Below, piece after piece: positions 51,116-58,859 of a DNA stretch of 64,000 nt (its first letter is position 1; the number at the start of each line of letters is the position of its first letter). The stretch comes from WRHT01 sp031550525 (GTDB lineage: Bacteria; Desulfobacterota; Desulfovibrionia; Desulfovibrionales; Desulfovibrionaceae), in assembly GCA_031550525.1 (NCBI GenBank), contig JAVBON010000011.1, positions 53,765 to 117,764 of the forward strand. Direction: 5' to 3'. The notes beneath the pieces are model-generated. The model worked only from the letters and a program-made list of their open reading frames with translations. It made no database searches and was not told where the DNA came from. The translations under genes were made by a program, and so were the position numbers.

Positions 51116-51802
51116 ATGAGCTGTTTTTACTGCGCCTCATGCGGGCAAAAGCTGTTTGCCACGGCCGACGTGGCGGCCAAAAAGCGCCTTATGCAAATGC
51201 CGGGCTACAGTCTTGACTGTTATGTTCTGCATGGCGATGCCGACCTCTCGCGCCTTAAACACCGCGATGAGGATTTTTTGAACGAGGTCTGGTCGTGCTG
51301 CCGCATAAGCCTGATGCGCCTGGCTCGAGGCGGTGAGGCCGGGCAGATTATAGCCTATGCCGACAATTTGGCCGAAGCTCCGGAAGGCTCGCCGCCTCCC
51401 GCGCTTGTGCCGGAATACAAATCACGCCAGCTTACGGAAGATGATTTCGACCAGGTAATGGCTGAAGGAGCCTTGCCGGAAAACAAACACAAGCTTTACG
51501 TGGTTAAATTTACCGCCCTTTGGTGCCCCCCTTGCCGGGCCATGGATCATGTCTTTCGCCGCATTAAGGCTGCCGGAGATTTGCCGGACGTGGAGTTTTT
51601 CGAGGTAGATTCAGACGAGCAGCAAGATCTTACGGATCGTTTTCTGGCCCCCAGCGTGCCATACATTATATTTTTCAAAAACGGCCAGCGTATGGATGCC
51701 TCGCGCTTTGTTCTTTCTTCGGTTAACGGCGGCCTGAGCCAGGCGGTTTGCGAAGATGAGTTTCGCGCCTTGTGCCATAAACTTCTGGCCGTGGAGGCGT
51801 AA
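51116..51802 (+). CDS. Thioredoxin-domain protein with zinc-ribbon-like N-terminus
   Basis: 228 residues. The N-terminus has CFYCASCGQK, four Cys-type positions suggestive of a zinc ribbon. A thioredoxin fold follows at about 105-225: VVKFTALWCPPCRAMDHVF (WCPPC), VDSDEQQDLTDRFLAPSVPYIIFF with the cis-Pro. No signal peptide, so probably a cytoplasmic disulfide reductase or thioredoxin-like regulator. Good GGAG site. Stop and the next ATG are contiguous, so it is coupled with the DUF218 gene. Confidence 0.85.
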   Translation: MSCFYCASCGQKLFATADVAAKKRLMQMPGYSLDCYVLHGDADLSRLKHRDEDFLNEVWSCCRISLMRLARGGEAGQIIAYADNLAEAPEGSPPPALVPEYKSRQLTEDDFDQVMAEGALPENKHKLYVVKFTALWCPPCRAMDHVFRRIKAAGDLPDVEFFEVDSDEQQDLTDRFLAPSVPYIIFFKNGQRMDASRFVLSSVNGGLSQAVCEDEFRALCHKLLAVEA

Positions 51803-52408
51803 ATGCGCAAGAGTTACGCCCGAAAAAGCCCAGGCAGGGGCCGCGCGCATCCTTCCGTGCGTTTTCTGCTCAGTTTGTTTTTGGCCACCATAGTCTGTGC
51901 CTTTATGATCAGCGCTCAAGGCTTTGCCGACAAGGTTTTTCCAGCCGATGTGGCCGTGGTGCCGGGTAACGAGGTATTTGCGGATGGCTCTCTTTCGCCA
52001 AGGCTTAAGGGCCGTGTTGATGCCGCTCTGGGTTTGTACCGTCACGGCATGGTAAAACAGATTATAGTGAGCGGAGGCGCCGGAAAATCCGGAGTTAACG
52101 AGGCCGATGCCATGGGCGCTTATCTCTTGGCGGCTGGCTTGCCGCAAGAGGCGGTTGTTATTCACCGCGAGGGCGTCAATACCCGCGCCACCGCCAGCTT
52201 TGCTGGGCAGTACATGCGCGAGCGCGGTTTGGAGCGGGCCATTGCCGTGAGCCAGTTTTTTCATCTGCCCCGTACCTGCATGGCTCTGAAACACGCAGGC
52301 ATAGCGCAGGTGGGCTCGCTGCATTCCGGCTATTACGAGCCACGCGATATTTTTTCCGTAATCCGTGAAATTCCGGCCTGTTTCGCCTACTGGGCGGAGT
52401 GGAAGTAG
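51803..52408 (+). CDS. DUF218/YdcF-family protein
   Basis: 201 residues. Basic N-terminus and one membrane helix (FLLSLFLATIVCAFMISAQGF), then the DUF218 domain: ADVAVVPGNEV, RLKGRVDAALGLYRHGMVKQIIVSGG, NEADAMGAYL, NTRATASFAGQYM and VSQFFHLPRT. Family members (SanA, ElyC, YdcF) sit in the envelope and affect cell-wall integrity or bind SAM. Starts immediately after the thioredoxin-like gene stop. Confidence 0.85.
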   Translation: MRKSYARKSPGRGRAHPSVRFLLSLFLATIVCAFMISAQGFADKVFPADVAVVPGNEVFADGSLSPRLKGRVDAALGLYRHGMVKQIIVSGGAGKSGVNEADAMGAYLLAAGLPQEAVVIHREGVNTRATASFAGQYMRERGLERAIAVSQFFHLPRTCMALKHAGIAQVGSLHSGYYEPRDIFSVIREIPACFAYWAEWK

Positions 52409-52549
52409 CCCCCACCAGCGCGGCAAGGCTGTTGTATTGATAAGCCATAGCCTTGCCAGGCCGCAACCGCCAGCCATTCCGGCCCCTCCTGCCGGGGTGG
52501 CCCCACAGGCTCGCATTGCCTTGGGTAACGCAAGATAAAGGCGCCTGCC

Positions 52550-52954
52550 ATGACACACCGTAAAAAACTCCTGCAACTGCTGCAAGAAAAAGGTTTTGAC
52601 CCGCTGGACGACCCCTCCGAGCCCGACCGCATACCGTTACGAAAAACACCGGACCCTGACCACCCCGAGCGCAAGCCAGCCAAACCCGGCCTGCCTGTGT
52701 GGCTGCATCTGGCCGCGCCGGAGGCCGAAGCCCCCGCCGATATACGGCAAGGCGTAACTCTGGCGCATGACGACATGCGGCGCACGCTCTATTATTTGGG
52801 AAAAGCCGTAGGTACCGAAGACGCGTTGGCGTTCTTCAAAATGAGCAAGCACAACGTGCAGCGCGCTCTATACCAGGCAGGGCTGATAGCACGGGAGCCG
52901 CCCGCCGACTGGCAGGACGTGGAGATGGATGATGCGTTCCCTTCGGGATGGTGA
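52550..52954 (+). CDS. Small protein of unknown function with Pro-rich N-terminus
   Basis: 134 residues, no signal or membrane segment. Pro/Asp-rich segment (PLDDPSEPDRIPLRKTPDPD), then a helical part with DMRRTLYYLGKAVGTEDALA and a SKHNVQRALYQAGLI helix that resembles a helix-turn-helix-like fold. AAAGG nine bases before the ATG. Not recognised in any family. Confidence 0.55.
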   Translation: MTHRKKLLQLLQEKGFDPLDDPSEPDRIPLRKTPDPDHPERKPAKPGLPVWLHLAAPEAEAPADIRQGVTLAHDDMRRTLYYLGKAVGTEDALAFFKMSKHNVQRALYQAGLIAREPPADWQDVEMDDAFPSGW

Positions 52955-52973
52955 GTATTGAGCCCGCGGGACG

Positions 52974-53046
52974 CCCGATAAGAGAGGGGCTGCTCGCCTC
53001 TCTCTTATCGGCGCGGCGTTCGCCGCTTTCATATTTATCTGATAAT
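52974..53046 (-). repeat. Dispersed repeat family R3, copy 3
   Basis: Perfect 12-bp hairpin CGATAAGAGAGG/CTCTCTTATCG at one end and GCGGCGTTCGCCGC followed by a mirrored ATATTTATC at the other. The reverse complement matches 24041-24120 (AGATAAATATGAAAGCGGC and GATAAGAGAG blocks). It sits just beyond the 134-residue gene. Confidence 0.7.
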
Positions 53047-53095
53047 TCCCAAGTACGCCAAAGTAACCACTTTTTAACGGGGCCAACGCCCCAGC

Positions 53096-53782
53096 CTAAA
53101 AAGCCTGGTCCCTTTTGGCGTACTTAAACCAAAGCGCATTGTCGTGCCCGCCGCGCCCAACCCCCATCAGGGCTTGCACGTCGTCGTTCTTGGGCAGGAA
53201 GTACTCATAGGCGGCCATTACGGCGCTGTCATTAAGACGCACTACCCGCACGGAAAGAAAAACCCTGTCTTTGCTTTCGGAGTAAGTGCCTACCATAACG
53301 GCATGGGCGTCGTACTCGGTGGAAAGCAGGCGCATGCTCTCACGCGTTAGCATAAACTCGCCTTCGCGGTTTTCAAAGCGAAGGGTGGAGGAGAGGCGCG
53401 GCTCCAATACCTTGAAGCCATGCTGGCTAAGGCGTGAGCCTATCTGCTGGGTGGTGAGCCTGCCAAAGGCGCAAGTTTTATCCAAATCTTCCAGATTTAC
53501 CAGGCTGGTTACCAGCACGCCGCCGGTGGAACCCATGCGGGGCAGTAGAATATTGCCCAAAGCGTCGCCCGCCTTGGTGTTGGATGAAAGCATGAGCACG
53601 CCGCCGGGCGGATTTTGGCTTACGGCATGGGGCAAGCGCTCATTCATGCTTACGGGGGGCTGGGCGTTTTGCTCCGGCGTGGCCGGGGCGCAGGCCGTGA
53701 GCAGTATGCCCACCATGCACAAAACACCCCAGAGAATGCGGTTTTTATAGTCGCTTATTTTGAGTATGGCTGTTTCGGTCAT
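53096..53782 (-). CDS. FlgO-like outer-membrane lipoprotein
   Basis: 228 residues from the ATG at 53782 (AGGTGG upstream). Signal peptide with lipobox LLTAC (WGVLCMVGILLTAC). The mature part matches FlgO-domain proteins: LVTSLVNLEDLDKTCAFGRLTTQQIGSRLSQHGFKVLEPRL and VRLNDSAVMAAYEYFLPKND. In Vibrio FlgO is an outer-membrane lipoprotein linked to flagellar function and surface structure. Seven bases after the next lipoprotein gene, so co-transcribed. Confidence 0.85.
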   Translation of the reverse strand: MTETAILKISDYKNRILWGVLCMVGILLTACAPATPEQNAQPPVSMNERLPHAVSQNPPGGVLMLSSNTKAGDALGNILLPRMGSTGGVLVTSLVNLEDLDKTCAFGRLTTQQIGSRLSQHGFKVLEPRLSSTLRFENREGEFMLTRESMRLLSTEYDAHAVMVGTYSESKDRVFLSVRVVRLNDSAVMAAYEYFLPKNDDVQALMGVGRGGHDNALWFKYAKRDQAF

Positions 53783-53789
53783 AATCCAC

Positions 53790-54437
53790 CTACTTTCTGG
53801 TAATGCGTATGCTGCGGCTGCTTTCGGCCATGGGGTCGCCCGCCTGCGGGTCGATATACAAAGGCAGATCGGCATCGTTTATATAACGTATGCTGGAGCA
53901 GTGCATGACAAAACGGTTGCGGTAGAACAGCCGGGAGTTGACCACAATTTCGTGGTCAGAACCAGAGCCTTGGCCGGAGAATTTTTCAGCCTCTTCAAAA
54001 CGCTTGGCGTCAAAGGGCACGGATTGCACCGAATACTCCAGAACTACGCTGCGCGGCTCTTTGTTGTAGGAAACCTGCAACCCGCGCGAGACCAGTTCGG
54101 TGCGTAAAAGGTTGTAATAGGCCACGGTAAAGGGCCGGTTGTTGGGCGGGGCCACATATATTGGCAGTTCCAGAAGATCTTCGCGGTCCTCATAGGCTTT
54201 GTACACGCGCTGGGCGGTGTAGGCCGCCATTTCGCGCCAATGGTCACTGGCTTGAGCGGTTATCTGGCCGTATGCCGCCGGGTTTGCCGGCACCGGAACC
54301 GGCGAGGTTACAAGGGGCGCTTTTTTTTGCTCCGCCTGCCGTTCCGGCGGCACGGAGTTGCCAGAGCCGCAAGCCGTCAGAAAAGAAGCGAACACCAGAA
54401 TGTTCAGAATTGTCAGTATGCCTGTGATGCGTTTCAT
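53790..54437 (-). CDS. Lipoprotein encoded with FlgO-like protein, unknown
   Basis: 215 residues from the ATG at 54437. Signal peptide with LTAC lipobox (TILNILVFASFLTAC), then a Pro/Val-rich stretch and a domain with SDHWREMAAYTAQRVYKAYEDREDLL and FTVAYYNLLRTELVSRGLQVSYNK. It looks like an OM-lipoprotein partner of the FlgO-like protein; no named family recognised. Tightly linked operon. Confidence 0.75.
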   Translation of the reverse strand: MKRITGILTILNILVFASFLTACGSGNSVPPERQAEQKKAPLVTSPVPVPANPAAYGQITAQASDHWREMAAYTAQRVYKAYEDREDLLELPIYVAPPNNRPFTVAYYNLLRTELVSRGLQVSYNKEPRSVVLEYSVQSVPFDAKRFEEAEKFSGQGSGSDHEIVVNSRLFYRNRFVMHCSSIRYINDADLPLYIDPQAGDPMAESSRSIRITRK

Positions 54438-54561
54438 AGTAAATCCACACATGAGAATTTAAGGTTGCGATCATCCCCTCGCATTTGCCATATCGGCACA
54501 CGGTTTAAATACTTGAGGGCGGATGCGCCGGTTTGCCGTTTTTATGGCGCTGCCGTTTTCA
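54438..54561. other. Non-coding DNA upstream of lipoprotein pair
   Basis: Part of a 364-bp gap (54438-54801); no supported gene on either strand. Confidence 0.4.
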
Positions 54562-54595
54562 GGGCGCTTTAACTTGGAAAAAGTTGAAATGCCCC
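54562..54595 (+). repeat. R1-type AT hairpin
   Basis: GGCGCTTTAACTT, short spacer, AAGTTGAAATGCC: the AT hairpin of family R1 without the GC part. Between 54596 and 54801 no gene is supported. Confidence 0.5.
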
Positions 54596-54801
54596 AGTTG
54601 TTTTTAGCGACGGCATGCCGTCATCGTGTCCGCATATGGGCATGGCATGACTGGCGGCCAGCGCGAGAATATAATGCGAATAACACGCTTGCGCTGCCGC
54701 GCCGACTGCCGGAAGTATGGCACGGCTTTTGCTTTATTGCCATCAGGCGGCGGCAGGCGCATTAAAATACGCTTATAAGCCGAAAAAAAATTGGAGTATT
54801 A

Positions 54802-55296
54802 ATGTTTGAGCAGTCCGGCCATATTTTAACGCACCCGGCAGCCTTGCCTTGGCTGGCGCTTATTATTGCGTCGGTGCTGGCTTCGGCCTTGCAGCGCCGC
54901 CATGCCGAACTTGCGCGCAAATGCCTGCGCGGCGCTCTGGCGCTGTGCCTTTTGTGCGTGGCCCTGCAAGCTTGGGGCGCATGGTCCGACCTCTCAAATA
55001 ATTCTGATAACCTGCTCGCCGCTCAGGCAAACGCATACGGCCATGCCGAAGCCCCTTTTGCGGCGCGTTCCGACGCCACTGGCGAAACCACGCTTAAAGT
55101 CGCCGGAATGGACGACCTTTTGCCTCTCAGCCTGGTTCAGCAGCTTTACATGGCCGCCGTCGCCCCCTGCGGCGCAAAATTGCATTTCAACTTCGAGCGC
55201 GTCCTGTGCTCGGCACTCAACATACATTCAAAAGAGCCCTGGCAGGGCTCTCATCCCACAAGGGCTTCGCCCGCAACAGCTCCAAGCCTGGCCTAG
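54802..55296 (+). CDS. Two-helix membrane protein, unknown
   Basis: 164 residues. Helix 1 PALPWLALIIASVLASALQ-like (about 12-30), helix 2 ALALCLLCVALQAWGAW, then a soluble C-terminus including PLSLVQQLYMAAVAPCGAKL. TTGGAG lies upstream of the ATG. The last 20 residues read through an inverted repeat (AGAGCCC/GGGCTCT at 55235-55253), so the real end may be shorter or the gene may be decayed. Possibly an inner-membrane protein. Confidence 0.5.
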   Translation: MFEQSGHILTHPAALPWLALIIASVLASALQRRHAELARKCLRGALALCLLCVALQAWGAWSDLSNNSDNLLAAQANAYGHAEAPFAARSDATGETTLKVAGMDDLLPLSLVQQLYMAAVAPCGAKLHFNFERVLCSALNIHSKEPWQGSHPTRASPATAPSLA

Positions 55297-55512
55297 GCGC
55301 TGCCTCCGCCGCCCGTACGCGGCGAAAAAGCCTTTGGTCCCGGCAAGCCTTGGGCCGCGTAAATAGCGCGGTCTTCCAGCCCTCCGTTACCTGCTTGTTT
55401 TATACAGTGTTACGCGCGAATGCCCAGTCAAGGGCGTTAAGGCGCGCGGCTGGCTGCGGCTTACCCCCACCCATTGGGCGAACATTCAATTCAAACGCAA
55501 CAGGAGCTGTGT

Positions 55513-57516
55513 ATGCTTGAGTTTATAGGTCCCGCCATCTGGCATTTGTTTGAACCTTTAAATATATTTCTTATGCTGGCCGGCCTTACCGGCGGCATTA
55601 TCATAGGCGCTCTGCCGGGCCTTTCCGCCACCATGGGCGTGGCGCTCATGGTGCCGGTTACTTTTGCCATGAACGAAATCAGCGGCCTTATCATGCTGGG
55701 GGCCATTTACGCGGGCGCCATTTACGGCGGGGCCAACTCGGCCATTCTTATACGCACTCCCGGCACGCCTTCATCCGTTGCAACCACCTTTGACGGCTGG
55801 CCCATGTGCCTGAAAGGGCAGGCGGATGAAGCCCTTTACGGCTCGCTTATTTCATCGGCTTCCGGTGGTATTTTCGGCAACTTCATGCTGCTTTTTCTGG
55901 CCGCGCCTCTGGCTGTGCTCTCGCTTAAATTCGGCGCGCCCGAGAGCTTTTGGCTGTGCGTGTTCGGTCTTTCCACCATAGCCGTAATGTCTTCGGGCAA
56001 CATGGTTAAAGGCTTGCTCTCCGGCGCTGTGGGCCTTTTGTGCTCCACCGTGGGCATGGACCCGCATGAAGCCGTGCCGCGCTTCACTTTCGGCTATTAC
56101 CCGCTGGTGCAGGGGCTGGCCATCATACCGGCCATGATCGGCCTGTTCTCGTTCTCGCAGGTTATGTATCTGGTAGGCAGCTACAAGCCGTTCATCGCCA
56201 GATACTGCCCCACCAAGGGAGCTTTTTGGCAGACCTTCAAAATACTGTACGGCAAATGTAAAATTGTGCTGCTGCGCTCGTCCATCATAGGCAGCTTTGT
56301 TGGCATGCTGCCCGGAGCCGGCGGCGAAATCGCGGCGATTATAGCCTATAACGAATCCAAACGCTGGGATAAAAACCCGGAAAAATACGGCACCGGCGTT
56401 ATTGAAGGCGTAGCCTCGTCGGAAAGCTCCAACAACGCCGTTATTGGCGGTTCGCTTATTCCCATGCTCACCTTGGGCATTCCGGGCAGCGCCGTGGCCG
56501 CCGTTATAATGGGCGCGCTGCTGGCCAAGGGCATTCAGCCCGGCTTCAAGGTTTTTACGGTATCGGGCGAGCTTACCTATACTTTTATCATGTCGCAGTT
56601 TGCGGTTAACCTGCTTATGCTCCCTGTGGGCTACATGCTGGTCAAAATCATGACCAAGCTGCTCAAGGTGCGCCTCACCATGGTGGCCATAGGCATTGTA
56701 ATGCTGTCTTTCATAGGCTCATACGCCATCGGCAACAGCCTTCTGGATATGTGGGTGGTGCTGGTGTTCGGCATTTTCGGCTATTTGTGCCACCGTTTCG
56801 GCCTGGATACGGGCGCCATGGCCCTTGGCCTCATTCTTGGCGCAATGATCGAAGAAAACCTCGGCAAGACCGAACAGCTCTCTCATGCCATGGATGGCGG
56901 CACCATTTTGACCGTGTTTTCGCAAAGCACGGTATCCGTGGCGCTTATTGCCCTGACCTTGCTTTCAATGATCACGCCCTTTCTGCTTAAACTCAGGCGA
57001 ACCCAAAAAGCCAAGGTCGAAGGCATCGAGCTGGAATTGCCTCACAGCAACATGAGCCCGCAGGCCGATCTCGGCAGCGGCCTGATGTTGCTTGGCGTGG
57101 CCGCGCTGTTCGGCTCGCAGCTTTACGAGCTTGGCGGCCTCGGCCTTATGTTCCCGAAAGCGCTGGTTTACATGATCGGCGTTGGCGGCCTTTATCTTAT
57201 TGCCAAGGGCCTTTGGAAGTATAAGACGAAATACAGGCACGAGCCTTTTGAAACCGCCTCGACCAAGCGTATAGCCATTATTGTGGCCGGATCCATAATC
57301 TATGCCGCGCTTACTCCTTTATTGGGCTTCTATCTGGTCTCCGGTCTTTTCCTTTTTGGCATGACCGTATGCCTGCCGGATGAAGGCGTTGGCATGAAAC
57401 GCACGGTTATTAACGGAGTAATCCTCAGTCTGGTGATGTGCGTGAGCATTTATGTGTTCTTTACCATATTGCTCAACGTGCCCACGCCTGAAGTAGTCAG
57501 CATGCTTAATAATTAG
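55513..57516 (+). CDS. Tripartite tricarboxylate transporter, TctA-TctB fusion
   Basis: 667 residues, about 170 more than a normal TctA. Residues 1-500 are the large TctA permease: LTGGIIIGALPGLSATMGVALMVP, AGAIYGGANSAILIRTPGTPSS, GMLPGAGGEIAAIIAY, SSNNAVIGGSLIPMLTLGIPGS, GLILGAMIEENL. After LPHSNMSPQAD the tail has four helices (LGSGLMLLGVAALFGSQLYE, LVYMIGVGGLYLIA, IIVAGSIIYAALTPLLGFYL, ILSLVMCVSIYVFFTI), matching the small TctB subunit. A complete transporter needs only a periplasmic TctC binding protein, absent here. AGGAG before the start; strong terminator after. Confidence 0.9.
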   Translation: MLEFIGPAIWHLFEPLNIFLMLAGLTGGIIIGALPGLSATMGVALMVPVTFAMNEISGLIMLGAIYAGAIYGGANSAILIRTPGTPSSVATTFDGWPMCLKGQADEALYGSLISSASGGIFGNFMLLFLAAPLAVLSLKFGAPESFWLCVFGLSTIAVMSSGNMVKGLLSGAVGLLCSTVGMDPHEAVPRFTFGYYPLVQGLAIIPAMIGLFSFSQVMYLVGSYKPFIARYCPTKGAFWQTFKILYGKCKIVLLRSSIIGSFVGMLPGAGGEIAAIIAYNESKRWDKNPEKYGTGVIEGVASSESSNNAVIGGSLIPMLTLGIPGSAVAAVIMGALLAKGIQPGFKVFTVSGELTYTFIMSQFAVNLLMLPVGYMLVKIMTKLLKVRLTMVAIGIVMLSFIGSYAIGNSLLDMWVVLVFGIFGYLCHRFGLDTGAMALGLILGAMIEENLGKTEQLSHAMDGGTILTVFSQSTVSVALIALTLLSMITPFLLKLRRTQKAKVEGIELELPHSNMSPQADLGSGLMLLGVAALFGSQLYELGGLGLMFPKALVYMIGVGGLYLIAKGLWKYKTKYRHEPFETASTKRIAIIVAGSIIYAALTPLLGFYLVSGLFLFGMTVCLPDEGVGMKRTVINGVILSLVMCVSIYVFFTILLNVPTPEVVSMLNN

Positions 57517-57535
57517 CGTTGACACGCCAAACCGT

Positions 57536-57567
57536 GAGCGACCGCCGGAAACGGCGGTCGCTCTTTT
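57536..57567 (+). terminator. Terminator after TctAB fusion
   Basis: Perfect 12-bp arms GAGCGACCGCCG/CGGCGGTCGCTC, GAAA loop, then TTTTATATG. Confidence 0.92.
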
Positions 57568-57741
57568 ATATGATAAACCGCCGGCTGCCATGCCCGGCGC
57601 TGTGCCTGCTGCGCTTGCCCGCGTTTTTACGCCCGGCGGGTATTTTTTGCGCAAAACCTGTTTTTTTAGCCAATTCTCCATTTACTGCGCGGCTCAAGCG
57701 CGGTATGTGAATTAAATACTTAATTTTGTGGAGCAAGGCGT

Positions 57742-58614
57742 ATGACCTTTCAAAACCTTATATTGACCCTGCAAAACTTTTGGGCCGGCAAAGGCTGCGT
57801 TATAGAGCAGTCTTACGATATTGAGTGCGGCGCTGGCACCTTCAACCCGGCCACGTTTTTGCGCGTTATCGGCCCGGAACCGTGGAACACCGCCTATGTG
57901 GAGGCTTCGCGCCGCCCCAAGGACGGGCGCTACGGCGAAAACCCCAACCGTCTGCAAAGATATTTTCAGTTTCAGGTAATTCTCAAGCCTTCGCCCGAAG
58001 GCGTGCAGGAGTTGTACCTGCAAAGCCTTGCCGCACTTGGCGTAAACCCGGCCGAGCACGACATACGCTTTGTGGAGGACGACTGGGAATCGCCCACTCT
58101 GGGGGCTTGGGGGCTTGGCTGGGAAGTGTGGCTTAACGGCATGGAAGTTACCCAGTTTACCTATTTTCAGCAGATTGGCGGGGTGGATTTGGCCCCCACC
58201 AGCGTGGAGATAACCTACGGGCTGGAGCGCCTGTGCATGTACCTGCAAGGCAAGGAATCGGTCTACGACCTTATGTGGAACGACAAGGTAACCTACGGCC
58301 AGATTTACCTGCAAAACGAAATAGAGCAGTCGCGCTTCAATTTTGAGCAGAGCGATTCTGCCCTGCTGCTGCGCCATTTTTCTGAGTACGAGCAGGAGGC
58401 TTTCCGGCTGGCCGACATGGGCCTGATGATGCCAGCCTATGATTACGTTATGAAAAGCTCCCATACTTTCAACCTGCTGGATGCCAGAGGCGCAATATCC
58501 ATTACCGAGCGCGCCGCCTACATAGGCCGCGTGCGCAAGCTGGCCTCGGCCGTGGCCCGGCTTTATGCCGCGCAACGCGAAGAAATGGGTTACCCAATGC
58601 TGGGCGCGAAATAG
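57742..58614 (+). CDS. glyQ: Glycine--tRNA ligase alpha subunit
   Basis: 290 residues, normal length of the alpha chain in the alpha2-beta2 glycyl-tRNA synthetase. Begins FQNLILTLQNFWAGKGCVIEQ; signature GAGTFNPATFLRVIGPEPWNTAYVEASRRP and YFQFQVILKPSP. Catalytic domain for glycyl-adenylate. GAGCAAGG before the ATG. The beta gene starts 245 bp later, an unusually large spacer. Confidence 0.97.
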   Translation: MTFQNLILTLQNFWAGKGCVIEQSYDIECGAGTFNPATFLRVIGPEPWNTAYVEASRRPKDGRYGENPNRLQRYFQFQVILKPSPEGVQELYLQSLAALGVNPAEHDIRFVEDDWESPTLGAWGLGWEVWLNGMEVTQFTYFQQIGGVDLAPTSVEITYGLERLCMYLQGKESVYDLMWNDKVTYGQIYLQNEIEQSRFNFEQSDSALLLRHFSEYEQEAFRLADMGLMMPAYDYVMKSSHTFNLLDARGAISITERAAYIGRVRKLASAVARLYAAQREEMGYPMLGAK

Positions 58615-58859
58615 CGTTTTAGATTACTAAAGCCCTTTTTCTCCATAATTGCGGGGGCAAGGGGGCTCGAAATAGCACTCCAGCACTCATGCTGGCTTAT
58701 AGTTTGCCAGCCAAAAAGTGTTGTGCTTTTGCAGCACGAGCTACACCCTTGCGGGGCGCGGGGCAAAGCCCCGCTAAGGTAATCTGTCTTAGTCCACTGT
58801 GCCTTTGTCAACGTTCAGGGCGTTGAATAGCGCCTGTATACTTACCAAGGACCGCAAAT
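58615..58859 (+). other. 245-bp spacer between glyQ and glyS with imperfect stems
   Basis: No gene supported. Contains imperfect pairings GGGGGCTCG with CGAGCTACACCC, CCAGC...GCTGG, and GTGCTTTTGCAGCAC, consistent with a folded transcript or a decayed repeat element. Confidence 0.4.
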
